A stretch of DNA of 64,000 nucleotides from Actinopolymorpha cephalotaxi (GTDB taxonomy: Bacteria; Actinomycetota; Actinomycetes; Propionibacteriales; Actinopolymorphaceae), in contig NZ_JACBZA010000001.1 in NCBI RefSeq assembly GCF_013408535.1, positions 1,634,850 to 1,698,849 on the forward strand, given 5' to 3'. The notes beneath the pieces are model-generated. The model searched no databases and was not told the DNA's origin. It worked only from the letters and a program-made list of their open reading frames with translations. Positions within the stretch are counted from its first letter, which is position 1. The number at the start of each line of letters is the position of its first letter. A program made the translations under genes and the position numbers. Below, piece by piece: positions 50,243 through 60,307 of the stretch.

Positions 50243-51109
50243 GGCCTCCCTCACCAATGGGCCGCTGGCGAAGCGGCGCGTGGGTCCGAGTGTCTCAGGT
50301 TCTGGTCCTGCTGGGGATGGGGGTTCACATCTGCTGTCCGCGCTTTGTCGCGCTGCCGACGACGATGCTCCTGTCGGGCATCCCGTCGGATCTGACCGAG
50401 CCGGACGACTTCTGGCATCGACCGTACGTCGGCCGGGCCGCGGAATCCTCGCTCGACGAGAAATTCCCCGGCTCTCTCTTTCTGTCCCCGATTTTCGTGC
50501 CCCTCTTCAGGTGTCCGTCGCTGTGCCCGTTCGCGTGTCCGTCTCTGTCCCACCGCTGTGTCGTCGTCTCCGTGTCGTCGCCGCTGTGTCGTCGTCCGAC
50601 CCGGACGCCGGTCGGCTGTCCGACCGTGCCGTCGCCTCGTCCTCCGTGGCGAACAAGGTGCCTTCGGCATCGGTCCTCCACCTCGCTCCACCGGCCGCAC
50701 CACTTCGCTCCACCGGGGCGGTGCGTCATCCGCCACCGCGCCCCACCACGCAGCCCCACCACTCCGCCCCACTCGGCGCACCGCACCGCTCCTCCACCTC
50801 GCCCCACCACGTCGCGGGGCGTGCGTACGACACCTCCGCACGCCTCTCACGTGTCTTTACGTCGCACGCGCGGAACGCTCCACCGGTTCGACGAAAGCCG
50901 GCCGCGCGGTGGCCAGGACCGGGGTTCGCCGGAGCGACACGCCGGGCGACACGCCGACAGACGCGTACGGACGCCGCGTCCGCTCCACCCGCTCCGCAGC
51001 GGGCGCTCCACCGCTCCCTTTTCCTCCACCGTTCGCCAAACCCGCTCTGACCTGCGGAGATGCAACGGGCCACCGGTACGAAGAAGCGCCGCGCCGAGGC
51101 GAGACCAGG
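50243..51109. other. Large divergent gap, strand-biased pyrimidine-rich repeats
   Basis: No supported gene. From about 50450 the plus strand is strongly C/T-rich. Between 50680 and 51040 the hexamers CTCCACC/CCCCACC recur at least fourteen times at irregular spacing, so the minus strand is a run of GGTGGAG/GGTGGGG. The frames here have no domain and skewed composition. The MoxR operon promoter must lie here but is not obvious. Confidence 0.6.
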
Positions 51110-51137
51110 TTGACGGTGGAGGGGGGTGGGGTAAAGT
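51110..51137 (+). promoter_or_regulatory. mraZ promoter
   Basis: TTGACG (51110-51115), 16 nt, TAAAGT (51132-51137). The start should be near 51144, giving a leader of about 40 nt ending in AGGGGGAG before GTG 51183. Confidence 0.7.
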
Positions 51138-51161
51138 GGCGCGCAGTGGTGGACAGCGGTA
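51117..51161 (+). promoter_or_regulatory. MraZ operator: TGGNN pentamers every 10 bp
   Basis: TGGAG (51117), TGGGG (51127), TGGCG (51137), TGGTG (51147) and a degenerate CGGTA (51157) lie exactly 10 bp apart across the -10 element. MraZ is known to bind TGGGN direct repeats with 5-nt spacers at its own promoter. Confidence 0.75.
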
Positions 51162-51182
51162 CTCAGCGAGCCTCAGGGGGAG

Positions 51183-51623
51183 GTGGCGGCCACGTTCCTC
51201 GGCACCCACACCCCCCGTCTGGACGAGAAGGGTCGGCTGTTCCTCCCAGCCAAGTTTCGGGACGAGCTTGCGGAGGGGCTTGTGGTCACACGTGGACAGG
51301 AGCGCTGTCTCTCCGTCTGGCCGCTCGCCGAGTTCGGTCGGCTGACCGAGCAGATGCGGCAGGCGCCGGTGACCAACAAGGCGGCCCGCGACTACCTCCG
51401 GATGCTGTTCGCCGGAGCCTCCGACGAGAAGCCCGACAAGCAGGGGCGGATCACGCTTCCGCCGATGCTGCGGGAGTACGCCGGCCTGCGGCGCGACTGC
51501 GTCGTGATCGGCGCTATGAACCGCGTCGAGATCTGGGACGCCGAGGCCTGGGCGGGTTACTCCAGCGACCAGGAGCAGGCGTTCTCCGAACTCAGCGAGG
51601 AGGTACTCCCAGGAATCCTGTGA
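51183..51623 (+). CDS. mraZ: Transcriptional regulator MraZ
   Basis: 146 aa. Two AbrB-like SpoVT repeats are present: [20 protein letters not shown] in the first and [20 protein letters not shown] in the second, with [20 protein letters not shown] and [19 protein letters not shown] at the end, as in M. tuberculosis MraZ. It binds DNA as a ring and represses the dcw operon, of which it is the first gene. The start is GTG 51183 after AGGGGGAG; the phased TGGNN array and promoter lie just upstream. A small membrane-protein gene follows before rsmH. Confidence 0.95.
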   Translation: MAATFLGTHTPRLDEKGRLFLPAKFRDELAEGLVVTRGQERCLSVWPLAEFGRLTEQMRQAPVTNKAARDYLRMLFAGASDEKPDKQGRITLPPMLREYAGLRRDCVVIGAMNRVEIWDAEAWAGYSSDQEQAFSELSEEVLPGIL

Positions 51624-51868
51624 CGTTCCGCCCCGTCGGCACACCCGTCGGCACACGTCGATACACCCCGTCACATGCCCCGTCCACCGGCGCTTCCGGT
51701 GGGCAGTCCATCCGATCGAGCAAGCAGTGGTCGTGCGGTGAGGTCTCCAGCCCGCTCCCTGCGCCTTCTGACGCACCTTCCCCGGCGCCAGACGGCGGTT
51801 TCCCCAGCGAGCGGGCGGGGACCTGGCCGCATGGCGACGACACGCAGCAGCACGCAGTGGGGGTCGAG

Positions 51869-52081
51869 GTGAAGGAACCGGCACGCCGGCACGGCGCGGA
51901 CCGCTCCGGTCACGTGTCCGGTGCGACCGACCCCGCCTCGGCCCCGTCGTGGCCGCTCGACCCCGGTCAGGAGGCGTTACGCCCGTTGCTGCGCGCACGG
52001 TTCGTTGCGGCCGGCCTCACCCTTCTCGTCTGCACCGCCGTGTCGTTCGCCCTCTCGACCCTGCTGAGCCTGCCGGGCTGA
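51869..52081 (+). CDS. Small single-span membrane protein between mraZ and rsmH
   Basis: 70 aa; no family recognised. A polar, His/Arg-rich N-terminus is followed by PLDPGQEALRPLLRARF and one hydrophobic segment of about 25 residues (FVAAGLTLLVCTAVSFALST) that ends at the stop. GTG 51869 has GGGGG 5 nt upstream; the longer open frame upstream has mraZ-antiparallel composition and no ribosome site. It ends 15 nt before rsmH, so it would be cotranscribed with the division genes. It could be a division-associated peptide or a chance frame. Confidence 0.5.
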   Translation: MKEPARRHGADRSGHVSGATDPASAPSWPLDPGQEALRPLLRARFVAAGLTLLVCTAVSFALSTLLSLPG

Positions 52082-52096
52082 GAGGACAGAATCCCC

Positions 52097-53089
52097 ATGA
52101 ACCCACGTGCCGGCGAGCCGACCCACGTCCCCGTCCTCGCGGCACGGGTGGTGGCCCTGCTCGCGCCCGCACTGACCGAGCCCGGTTCGGTGGTGGTCGA
52201 CACCACGCTCGGCCTGGGTGGTCACGCTGAGGCGCTCCTGGAGGAGTGCCCCCAGGCCGCCCTGGTCGGTTTCGACCGCGACCCGCAGGCGCTGGCCGCC
52301 GCCGAAGAACGCCTGGAGCGGTTCGGCGACCGGGTGACCTACGTCCACGCGGTGTACGACCGGCTCCCCGACGCCCTCGACGACCTCGGTCACCGCCGGG
52401 TGCACGGCGTTCTGTTCGACCTCGGTGTGTCCTCCCTCCAGTTGGACGAGGTGGAGCGCGGGTTCGCCTACAGCCGGGACGCCCCACTGGACATGCGGAT
52501 GGACCCGACCACGGGCCCGACCGCGGCCGACGTCCTCAACACCTACCCCGCCGCCGACCTGGCCCGGATCCTTCGCGCGTACGGCGAGGAGCGCTTCGCC
52601 CGGCGGATCGCCGACGCGATCGTCCGGCAGCGCGAGAACACCCCGCTGACCACCAGCAGGCAGCTGGTCGACCTGCTGCGCTCGGCCATCCCCGGCGCCG
52701 ACCGGCAGGTCGGCGGCCACCCGGCCAAGCGCACCTTCCAGGCGCTGCGGATCGAGGTCAACGGCGAGATCGCCGCCCTGGAACGCGCACTGCCGGCCGC
52801 CGTGGACCGGCTCGCGGTCGGCGGCCGGGTCGTCGTACTCGCCTACCACTCGCTGGAGGACCGCCTGGTGAAGCAGACGCTGGGCGCCCTCGCGCGCCCG
52901 GACGTCCCGCCCGGCGTCCCGGCGGTGCCGCCGGGCCACGAAGCCGTACTCCGCCTGCTGACCCGCGGGGCCGAGAAGGCCACGCCGGAAGAGGTGGAGT
53001 CGAACCCGCGTGCCACCTCGGTGCGGATGCGGGCAGCGGAACGGATTCTTGACAGTCGCCGTACGGCGAGCAGAGGGGGAGCGGCATGA
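52097..53089 (+). CDS. rsmH: 16S rRNA (cytosine-1402-N4)-methyltransferase
   Basis: 330 aa, the MraW family. [14 protein letters not shown] and [20 protein letters not shown] form the SAM site, followed by [53 protein letters not shown]-type blocks (in the sequence at about residues 104-140) and [12 protein letters not shown]. It methylates C1402 in the ribosomal P site. ATG 52097 follows GAGGACAG. The stop overlaps the next gene as ATGA. Confidence 0.95.
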   Translation: MNPRAGEPTHVPVLAARVVALLAPALTEPGSVVVDTTLGLGGHAEALLEECPQAALVGFDRDPQALAAAEERLERFGDRVTYVHAVYDRLPDALDDLGHRRVHGVLFDLGVSSLQLDEVERGFAYSRDAPLDMRMDPTTGPTAADVLNTYPAADLARILRAYGEERFARRIADAIVRQRENTPLTTSRQLVDLLRSAIPGADRQVGGHPAKRTFQALRIEVNGEIAALERALPAAVDRLAVGGRVVVLAYHSLEDRLVKQTLGALARPDVPPGVPAVPPGHEAVLRLLTRGAEKATPEEVESNPRATSVRMRAAERILDSRRTASRGGAA

Positions 53090-53754
53090 GTGCCCTGGAG
53101 AGTCTCAACCGACCAGTCCGGGAGGCCGCTCCGCGGCCACGGCTGCGGGTGGTGCCGAAACCGGAGCCCCAGCAGTCCAGGGCGCCGTTCGTCATCCTCG
53201 TCGTGGCGATCCTCGGCGCGGGCCTGCTCGGGCTGCTGCTGCTCAACACCACGGTCCAGCAGGGTTCGTTCACGATCCACGACCTGTCCCGCCGGACGAC
53301 CCTGCTGGAGGACCGCCAGGCGGCACTCGAGCAGCAGGTCGCGGTGATGCGGGCGCCCGAGCACCTGGCCGGACAGGCCGAGCGCCTGGGCATGGTGCCC
53401 AACACCAACCCGGTGTTCCTGCGCCTGCGCGACGGCGCCGTGCTCGGTGACGCGGTGCCCGCGAAGGCACGCCAGACGCCGGCGCCGGCCCCGTCGGCGC
53501 GGGTCGGCGACAGCGTCCCGCCCCAGGTGTCGGCCGGCCGGCCGGGTACCCAGACCGGCACCCCGCCCGGCGCCCAGCCGGGCCAGGGGACCACTCAGAC
53601 CGACCCCGGCACGGCGGGAACGACCGCGGGCCAGGACAACCCTCAGGCCGGCACCGACGAGCCGCGGGCCGGGCAACCGCAGACGCGGCGGCCCTCGGGC
53701 TCGGCGCCCCTCGTGACCCTGGAACCGCCGACGTCGGGCGGGGGTGACCAGTGA
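53086..53754 (+). CDS. ftsL: FtsL-like division protein with long disordered tail
   Basis: 222 aa. A cytoplasmic basic stretch, one span ([20 protein letters not shown]), then a coiled-coil ([20 protein letters not shown]) and a [18 protein letters not shown] block match FtsL/septum-formation initiators, which join FtsQ and FtsB at the divisome. The last ~100 residues are a Pro/Gly/Gln/Thr-rich unstructured region, much longer than in E. coli FtsL (121 aa in total). It overlaps rsmH and ftsI by 4 nt on each side. Confidence 0.82.
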   Translation: MSALESLNRPVREAAPRPRLRVVPKPEPQQSRAPFVILVVAILGAGLLGLLLLNTTVQQGSFTIHDLSRRTTLLEDRQAALEQQVAVMRAPEHLAGQAERLGMVPNTNPVFLRLRDGAVLGDAVPAKARQTPAPAPSARVGDSVPPQVSAGRPGTQTGTPPGAQPGQGTTQTDPGTAGTTAGQDNPQAGTDEPRAGQPQTRRPSGSAPLVTLEPPTSGGGDQ

Positions 53755-55883
53755 GCGGCGAGCGTCCGCGCAAGCCGTCCGACCGCGCCGACGGCACCGG
53801 CCGCACCGGCCGCACCGGCGCCGGGTCCGGCCGTGGCGCCGGTGGCACAGGTGCCCGGCAACCCGGCCGGCCGGCGCGTTCGGCCACCGGCCGCAAGTCC
53901 GCGCAGGGAAGCGATCGCACCACCGGCCGCTCCGGCACCGGTCGCTCCGCCGGCTCCTCGCGTACCGGCGGCACCTCACGCTCCGCGGGCACCTCCCGCT
54001 CCGCGGGCACTTCGCGCTCGGGAGGCGGCCCGCGCCGGACGTCGCCGGCGGCGAGCGGTGTGCCCGTACGCCGCCGTCGGCCCGCCACCCAGGCCCGGGT
54101 GGTCCGGCCCTCGCCCGGCCGCCCACCCCGGACCATGCGGCTCGGCCGCACCGAACGCCGCCTGCGGGTCGGCTTCCTGCTGGTCGCGTTCGTGATGTCG
54201 GTGTTCGCCGGGCGGCTCGTCCAGCTGCAGGGCTTCGACGGCGCGGCGTACGCCAACGCGGCCGTGAAGGAACGCATCAGCAAGGTCACCCTGCACGCGA
54301 CCCGCGGTGAGATCACCGACGCGACGGGCGTACCCCTCGCGACCACGGTGGACACGCTCGCGGTCACCGCGGACCCGTCGATCACCCGGCCCGACGCCGG
54401 TCAGATCGCCGAGACGCTCGCCCCGATCCTGAAGGTCGACCAGACCGACCTGACGACCAAGCTGCGGACGCCGAAGACGAGGTTCGTCTACCTCGCCCGC
54501 AAGGTTCCGACGCAGACCTGGAAGAAGGCGCGGGACGCCCTCCGGGCGGAGGGCCTCGGCGGCGTGCTGACCGAGCCCGACCCGATGCGCACCTACCCGT
54601 CCGGCCAGGTGGCGGCGAACATCATCGGGTTCGCCGGCTCCGACGGCGGCGGCCTGTCCGGGATCGAGTACGCCCTGGACGGCAAGCTGCGCGGCAAGGA
54701 CGGCCACATGGTCTACGAGCGGGGCCTGAACGGCCAGCAGATCCCGCTCGCGCACAGCTCGGAGGAGGACCCGGTACCCGGTGCCAACGTCCGGTTGACG
54801 ATCAACCGCGACGTCCAGTGGACCGCGCAGCAGGCGATCGCCGCCCAGGTCAAGGCCACCGAGTCCCGCAGCGGTGACGTCGTGGTGATGGACACCCGTA
54901 CCGGCGAACTCGTCGCGGTCGCCACCGCGCCCACCTTCGACCCCAACCACCCGACGAGGTCGCCTGCCGAGGACCGCGTCAACCGGCCCTTCCAGGAGGT
55001 GTACGAGCCCGGCAGCGTGGCCAAGGTGCTCACCGCCTCCGCGCTGGTCGACAGCGGCTACGTCACCCCCTCGACGAAGATCAGGGCACCCGGCTCGCTG
55101 ATCCGCGACGGCCGCCGGATCGGCGACTGGTGGGGACACGGCACGATCAACCTCACCTTCGCCGGCGCCCTGGCGAGGTCGAGCAACATCGGTGTCGTGC
55201 TGGCCGCCGAAGGCATGCCGAAGAAGCTGCAGGCCTCCTACCTCCGCAAGTTCGGCATGGGGCAGCCCACCGCTGTCGGGTTCCCCGGGGAGGCCGGGGG
55301 CACCATCGGCAAGGGCTCGGACTGGAGCGCCCTGCGCCGGGCGACCATCTCGTTCGGCCAGGGCATGTCGGTGACCGCGGTCCAGCTGACGGCCGCGGTT
55401 GCGGCGGTCGCCAACGGCGGCGTACGGGTCGACCCCAGCCTGGTCAAGGGGTTCGTCGACGACGACGGCACGCTCACGCCGAGGCCCGCGCCCAAGCGGA
55501 CCAGGGTGGTGAGCCAGCAGGCGGCGGCCAGCGTGGCCCGGATGATGGAGCAGGTCGTCCAGGGCCCCGACGCGCTGGCCACCAAGGCGGCGATCCCGGG
55601 CTACCGGATCGCCGGAAAGACCGGAACCGCCCAGCGCGCGGACTCCAGCTGTGGCTGCTACCGGGGCTACACCTCGTCGTTCGCGGGTTTCGCTCCGGCC
55701 GACGACCCCCGTTTCGTGGTGTACGTCGACCTGCAGGACCCCAAGAAGGGCGGCAACAGCGGAAGCGCGCTCGCCGCGCCGGTCTTCCACGACATCATGG
55801 CGTTCACCCTGCAGAAGTACGGCGTCCCGCCCACCGGCACCAAGTCGCCCATACTGCCCCTGTACTGGGGTGATGAGCGGTGA
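53751..55883 (+). CDS. ftsI: Peptidoglycan transpeptidase FtsI (class B PBP)
   Basis: 710 aa, the septal transpeptidase. After a ~140-residue basic Gly/Ser/Arg/Thr-rich cytoplasmic region comes one span (RVGFLLVAFVMSVFAGRLVQLQ), the PBP dimerisation region, and the penicillin-binding domain with Ser in EPGSVAKVL (about 421), SSN in LARSSNIGVV (about 476) and KTG in IAGKTGTAQRA (about 622). A Cys pair in SSCGCYRGY follows KTG. The N-terminal extension holds 18-bp tandem repeats. GTG 53751 overlaps the ftsL stop. Confidence 0.94.
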   Translation: MSGERPRKPSDRADGTGRTGRTGAGSGRGAGGTGARQPGRPARSATGRKSAQGSDRTTGRSGTGRSAGSSRTGGTSRSAGTSRSAGTSRSGGGPRRTSPAASGVPVRRRRPATQARVVRPSPGRPPRTMRLGRTERRLRVGFLLVAFVMSVFAGRLVQLQGFDGAAYANAAVKERISKVTLHATRGEITDATGVPLATTVDTLAVTADPSITRPDAGQIAETLAPILKVDQTDLTTKLRTPKTRFVYLARKVPTQTWKKARDALRAEGLGGVLTEPDPMRTYPSGQVAANIIGFAGSDGGGLSGIEYALDGKLRGKDGHMVYERGLNGQQIPLAHSSEEDPVPGANVRLTINRDVQWTAQQAIAAQVKATESRSGDVVVMDTRTGELVAVATAPTFDPNHPTRSPAEDRVNRPFQEVYEPGSVAKVLTASALVDSGYVTPSTKIRAPGSLIRDGRRIGDWWGHGTINLTFAGALARSSNIGVVLAAEGMPKKLQASYLRKFGMGQPTAVGFPGEAGGTIGKGSDWSALRRATISFGQGMSVTAVQLTAAVAAVANGGVRVDPSLVKGFVDDDGTLTPRPAPKRTRVVSQQAAASVARMMEQVVQGPDALATKAAIPGYRIAGKTGTAQRADSSCGCYRGYTSSFAGFAPADDPRFVVYVDLQDPKKGGNSGSALAAPVFHDIMAFTLQKYGVPPTGTKSPILPLYWGDER
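53970..54023 (+). repeat. 18-bp tandem repeat in the ftsI cytoplasmic region
   Basis: Two near-identical units of GGCACCTCMCGCTCCGCG and one diverged unit encode GTSRSA-GTSRSA-GTSRSG, just before the membrane span. Confidence 0.85.
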
Positions 55884-55948
55884 TCACTGGTGATGACCCG
55901 CGGTGGGCCGGTGACGTGGCGGCGTCGCGCCCGGAGGCGATCACCGCT
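55876..55948 (+). other. Inverted repeat in the ftsI-murE gap
   Basis: AGCGGTGATC (55876-55885, overlapping the ftsI stop) is the reverse complement of GATCACCGCT (55939-55948). The 53-nt separation makes it a weak terminator, but possibly an operator or attenuator in the only sizable gap (202 bp) inside the dcw operon. No clear promoter is seen before murE. Confidence 0.4.
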
Positions 55949-56085
55949 GTGACGCTGTAACCTCACGGCCCAGACGGTGGCGCGCGTGGGGGAACGCGCG
56001 ACCGGCCGCGTCCCGGCCGCACCGCGCCGAACCCCGCCCCGGACGGGGGTGGGCGAAGATTCTCGACATCGAGGGAGGAAACCCC

Positions 56086-57789
56086 GTGGCCGTCCCCGCC
56101 ACCGGCGCGGTGACCCCGCGTCCGACACGTCCGCTCCGCCGGACGCTGCCGGAGGTCGTCTCCTTCCTGTCCGCCCTGCCGGGGGCCGAGCTCGCGCCGG
56201 CCGAGGTGTCGTACGCCGAGCGCTCCGACGCCGGATGGGCCGACGTGGTGATCACCGGCATCAGCCAGGACTCGCGGTCGGTCGTACCCGCCGACCTGTA
56301 CGTCGCCCGCCCGGGTGACCGCTCCCACGGCGCCACCTACGCACAGACCGCCGCGGACGGCGGCGCCGTCGCCGCCCTGACCGACCCCGCCGGCCGGGAC
56401 CGGTGCGAGGCGGCCGGGCTGGCGACGCTCGTGGTGCCCGACCCGCGGGCCGTGGTGGGTGAGCTGTCCGCCTGGATGTACGGCAACCCCGCCCGCGACC
56501 TGCTGATGCTCGGGATCACCGGCACCAACGGCAAGACCACCACGGCGTTCCTGCTGGAGGCCGCCCTCCGGTACGCCGGGCGGCAGACCGGCCTGCTCGG
56601 CACCACCGGCACCCGCATCGGGACCGAGATCCTGCCCAGCGCCCGGACCACCCCGGAGGCCCCGGATCTGCAGGCGCTGCTCGCGGTGATGCTCGAGCGT
56701 GGCGTACAGGCGGTGTCGATGGAGGTCTCCAGCCACGCGCTCGTCCACGGCCGGGTGGACGGGACGATCTACGACGTGGCCGGGTTCACCAACCTCAGCC
56801 AGGACCACCTGGAGTTCCACGGCGACCTGGAGTCCTACTTCAGGGCCAAGGCGAGCCTGTTCACCTCCGAGCACGCCCGCGTCGGCGTCGTCAACCTCGA
56901 CGACGAGCACGGGCGGCGGCTGGTCCACGAGACGCCGATCGAGGTGGTGACGTACTCCGCGGCAGGCGACCCGGCGGCCGACTGGCGGGCCGAGGACGTC
57001 CGGGCGGCCACCGACGGCGGCAGCGACTTCCGGGTGCGCGGCCCCGGGGGGATCGACGTGGCCGTCTCGTTGTCCCTGCCCGGGGACTTCAACGTCGCCA
57101 ACGCCCTGCTGGCGACCGCCGTGCTCGCCACCGCGGGGTTGTACCCCGAGGAGTTCCTGCCGGCGTTCGCCGAGGTCGCGCTGCCCGGGCGGATGGAACG
57201 CGTGACCGCGGGCCAGGACTTCGTGGTGCTGGTCGACTACGCCCACACCCCGGACGCGATCGCCCGGGCCCTGGACACGATGCGGGCGCGAACACCCGGC
57301 CGGCTGGTCACGGTGCTGGGCTGCGGCGGCGACCGCGACCGGGGGAAACGACCGTTGATGGGTGCCACCGCGGCCCGGCACGCCGACCTCACGGTGATCA
57401 CCGACGACAATCCGCGCTCGGAGGACCCGGCGGCGATCCGTTCGGCCGCGCTCCACGGCGCCCGGGAAGTGCCCGCCGCCGACCGCGGTGAGGTACGGGA
57501 GGTCGCCGACCGGCGGGAGGCGATCCGGTACGCACTTGGGGCCGCTCGGCCCGGCGACACGGTGCTCGTGCTGGGCAAGGGTCACGAGCAGGGCCAGGAC
57601 GTCGCCGGGGTGGTGCACCCCTTCGACGACCGGGTCGTCGTCGCGGAGGAACTCGCGCGGATGTCCGGCCGCCACGGGGCCGGACTGGCCGCCGGGCCCG
57701 AAGCAGGACACGAAGCAGCACACGAAGCACGACACGAAGCAGAGCACGGAGCCGGTCGGGAAGCCGGTCGGGAAGGGGCCCAGCGATGA
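56086..57789 (+). CDS. murE: UDP-MurNAc-tripeptide synthetase MurE
   Basis: 567 aa. Adds the third stem-peptide residue. [20 protein letters not shown] is the ATP loop (about 145), SMEVSSHALVHGRVDG and FTNLSQDHLEFHGDLESYFR the carbamylated-Lys and metal region, VLVDYAHTPDAI, and DNPRSEDP (about 441), the motif linked to diaminopimelate rather than lysine. GTG 56086 has GGAGG upstream. The C-terminus carries a 24-residue His/Glu/Ala-rich tail from 12-bp repeats. It overlaps murF by ATGA. Confidence 0.95.
   Translation: MAVPATGAVTPRPTRPLRRTLPEVVSFLSALPGAELAPAEVSYAERSDAGWADVVITGISQDSRSVVPADLYVARPGDRSHGATYAQTAADGGAVAALTDPAGRDRCEAAGLATLVVPDPRAVVGELSAWMYGNPARDLLMLGITGTNGKTTTAFLLEAALRYAGRQTGLLGTTGTRIGTEILPSARTTPEAPDLQALLAVMLERGVQAVSMEVSSHALVHGRVDGTIYDVAGFTNLSQDHLEFHGDLESYFRAKASLFTSEHARVGVVNLDDEHGRRLVHETPIEVVTYSAAGDPAADWRAEDVRAATDGGSDFRVRGPGGIDVAVSLSLPGDFNVANALLATAVLATAGLYPEEFLPAFAEVALPGRMERVTAGQDFVVLVDYAHTPDAIARALDTMRARTPGRLVTVLGCGGDRDRGKRPLMGATAARHADLTVITDDNPRSEDPAAIRSAALHGAREVPAADRGEVREVADRREAIRYALGAARPGDTVLVLGKGHEQGQDVAGVVHPFDDRVVVAEELARMSGRHGAGLAAGPEAGHEAAHEARHEAEHGAGREAGREGAQR
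57706..57777 (+). repeat. 12-bp tandem repeat in the murE C-terminal tail
   Basis: Six units derived from GRACACGAAGCA, the first three nearly identical, encode GHEA-AHEA-RHEA-EHGA-GREA-GREG, a feature not found in typical MurE. Confidence 0.88.
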
Positions 57790-59225
57790 TCACGATGACC
57801 CTGGCGGAGATCGCGGCCGCGGTCGGCGGGGAGCTGCACGACGCCGACCCCGACTCGACCGTCACCGGGGGAGTGGCCGCCGACACCCGGAAGCTGTCGC
57901 CGCGCGGGCTGTTCGTCGCCGACGGACGCGGGCACGACTTCGCCGCCGAGGCCGTCCACAAGGGAGCCGCGGCGGTGCTGAGCAGCCGGCCGCTGCCCGG
58001 CCTGCCGTGCGTGGTCGCCCCGCCGGCGCAGGGCCACCGGGACGCCTCCGTCGCGGCCGTCGGCCGGCTGGCCCGGCATCTGCTGGACCGGCTGCCCCAC
58101 CTCACGGTGGTGGCCGTCACCGGGTCGGCGGGCAAGACCACGACCAAGGACCTGCTCGCGCAGCTGCTCGCCGGAGCCGGTGAGACGGTGGCGCCGGAGG
58201 GGTCGCTGAACGACGAGCTGGGCATGCCGCTGACCGTCCTGCGGGCCGACGAGCAGACCCGCTACCTCGTACTCGAGATGGGCGCGAAGGGCGTCGGGCA
58301 CATTCGCTACCTCACCGAGCTCGCGCCGCCCGACATCTCCGTCGTCCTCAACGTCGGCCTCGCCCACGTCGGCGAGTTCGGTGGCAAGGAGATGACGGCC
58401 AGGGCCAAGGGTGAGCTGGTGGAGGCCCTCGGCGAGGACGGCATCGCGGTCCTCAACGCCGACGACCCGCTGGTGGCCGCGATGGCCGGGCGAAACCGCG
58501 GCCGGACCGTGTTCGTGGGCGAGGGCCCCGACGCCACCGTCCGCGCCGAGGGCGTACGTCTCGACGACGCCGGCCGCGCGGCGTTCGAACTCGTGACCGC
58601 GGCCGGGAGCGCCAAGGTGGCGCTCGGCCTGGTCGGCCGGCACCACGTCGCCAACGCGCTCGCGGTCGCCGCGGTCGGCCTCGCGGTCGGCCTGGACGTC
58701 GCCGCGGTCGCCGAGAGCCTGTCGGCGGCGGTGGCGCTGTCGCGCTGGCGGATGGAGGTGAGCGTCCGTCCCGACGGCGTGACGATCGTCAACGACGCCT
58801 ACAACGCGAACCCGGACTCCATGCGGGCGGCCCTGGAGACCTTGCCGGTGCTGGCGAGGGGCGGCCGATCCTGGGCGGTGCTGGGTGAGATGCTCGAACT
58901 CGGGGAGGCCGCGGACGAGGGCCACGAGGGTGTCGGCAGACTTGCGGTGCGGCTGGGCGTGTCCCGGCTGGTGGTGGTGGGCGCGGGAGCCCGTGCGATC
59001 GAGCGCGGGGCCCGGGCGGAAGGTTATTCGGGAGAGGAGTCGGTCTTCGTGCCGGACACCGATCAGGCGCTCGCGCTGCTGCGGCGGGAGCTCCGTGCCG
59101 GTGACGTCGTACTCGTCAAGTCCTCGCGAGACGCCGGGTTGCGTCATCTGGGCGACACCCTGAGTGAGGGTGCTGCCGGTCGTGCGGGCGGTCCGGGAAC
59201 GAGCACCGTGGAGGGCGGCGCGTGA
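57786..59225 (+). CDS. murF: UDP-MurNAc-tripeptide:D-Ala-D-Ala ligase MurF
   Basis: 479 aa. The Mur ligase pattern has [33 protein letters not shown] (ATP loop, about 112), [27 protein letters not shown] and [12 protein letters not shown], diagnostic of MurF. It attaches D-Ala-D-Ala to complete the pentapeptide. ATG 57786 overlaps the murE stop and its own stop overlaps mraY. Confidence 0.95.
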   Translation: MITMTLAEIAAAVGGELHDADPDSTVTGGVAADTRKLSPRGLFVADGRGHDFAAEAVHKGAAAVLSSRPLPGLPCVVAPPAQGHRDASVAAVGRLARHLLDRLPHLTVVAVTGSAGKTTTKDLLAQLLAGAGETVAPEGSLNDELGMPLTVLRADEQTRYLVLEMGAKGVGHIRYLTELAPPDISVVLNVGLAHVGEFGGKEMTARAKGELVEALGEDGIAVLNADDPLVAAMAGRNRGRTVFVGEGPDATVRAEGVRLDDAGRAAFELVTAAGSAKVALGLVGRHHVANALAVAAVGLAVGLDVAAVAESLSAAVALSRWRMEVSVRPDGVTIVNDAYNANPDSMRAALETLPVLARGGRSWAVLGEMLELGEAADEGHEGVGRLAVRLGVSRLVVVGAGARAIERGARAEGYSGEESVFVPDTDQALALLRRELRAGDVVLVKSSRDAGLRHLGDTLSEGAAGRAGGPGTSTVEGGA

Positions 59226-60307
59226 AGGCCATCCTCCTCGCCGGCGGGGTCTCCCTGCTGATCTCCCTGCTGGGCACTCCCGTCGCGATCCGGATGCTCG
59301 CCGCCCGGGGGTACGGCCAGATCATCCGCGACGACGGACCGACGTCGCACCACACCAAGCGGGGTACGCCCACGATGGGCGGCGTCGTGATCATCGTCGC
59401 GGCGGTGCTGGGCTACATCGCCGCACACCTCTTCGTCTGGCGGCTGCCATCGGCGTCCGGCGCGCTGGTGCTGATGCTGATGGTCGGGCTCGGCCTGGTC
59501 GGGTTCCTGGACGACTACCTCAAGGTGTCCCGGCAGCGCAGCCTGGGACTGCGGGCCAAGACCAAGCTCGCCGGGCAGACCTCGGTCGCGGTGATCTTCG
59601 CCATCCTGGCGCTGCAGTTCCCGGACGAGCGGAACGTCACGCCGGGTTCCACGTTCGTCTCGTTCATCCGCGACATCCGGGTCCCCTGGCTGGAGCTCGG
59701 CTCGATCGTCTTCGTGCTGTGGGTGCTCTTCCTGATCGCGGCGACGTCCAACGGCGTCAACCTCACCGACGGCCTGGACGGCCTGGCCACGGGCGCCTCG
59801 GTGATGGTGTTCGCGGCGTACACGCTGATCTGTGTCTGGCAGTTCAACCAGGCGTGCTTCAACCAGCCGGCCGCGAAGTGCTACGAGGTCCGGGATCCGT
59901 ACGACCTGGCGGTGGTGGCGTTCGCCGTCACCGCGGCCTGTTTCGGATTCCTGTGGTGGAACGCCTCACCGGCCAAGATCATCATGGGTGACACCGGTTC
60001 GCTGGCGCTGGGCGGCGGGGTGGCCGCGATGGCGGTCTTCACCCGCACCGAGCTGCTGCTGATCGCCATCGGCGGCCTCTTCCTCATCGAGGTGGCCTCG
60101 GTGATGTTGCAGACCGGCTTCTTCAAGTTCACCCGATGGCGCACCGGCACCCCGCGCCGGATCTTCCGGATGGCCCCGATCCACCACCACTTCGAGCTGA
60201 AGGGCTGGAACGAGGTCACCATCGTGATCCGGTTCTGGATCATCTGCGGGATCTGCGTGGCGGGCGCGATCGGGATCTTCTACGCCGAGTGGGTGTCCGG
60301 GGCATGA
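59222..60307 (+). CDS. mraY: Phospho-MurNAc-pentapeptide transferase MraY
   Basis: 361 aa, about ten membrane spans. [28 protein letters not shown] (Asp-Asp, about 97), [16 protein letters not shown] (about 179), [13 protein letters not shown] and [15 protein letters not shown] are the invariant MraY motifs for Mg and UDP-MurNAc binding. It forms lipid I on undecaprenyl phosphate. GTG 59222 overlaps the murF stop and its stop overlaps murD. Confidence 0.96.
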   Translation: MKAILLAGGVSLLISLLGTPVAIRMLAARGYGQIIRDDGPTSHHTKRGTPTMGGVVIIVAAVLGYIAAHLFVWRLPSASGALVLMLMVGLGLVGFLDDYLKVSRQRSLGLRAKTKLAGQTSVAVIFAILALQFPDERNVTPGSTFVSFIRDIRVPWLELGSIVFVLWVLFLIAATSNGVNLTDGLDGLATGASVMVFAAYTLICVWQFNQACFNQPAAKCYEVRDPYDLAVVAFAVTAACFGFLWWNASPAKIIMGDTGSLALGGGVAAMAVFTRTELLLIAIGGLFLIEVASVMLQTGFFKFTRWRTGTPRRIFRMAPIHHHFELKGWNEVTIVIRFWIICGICVAGAIGIFYAEWVSGA

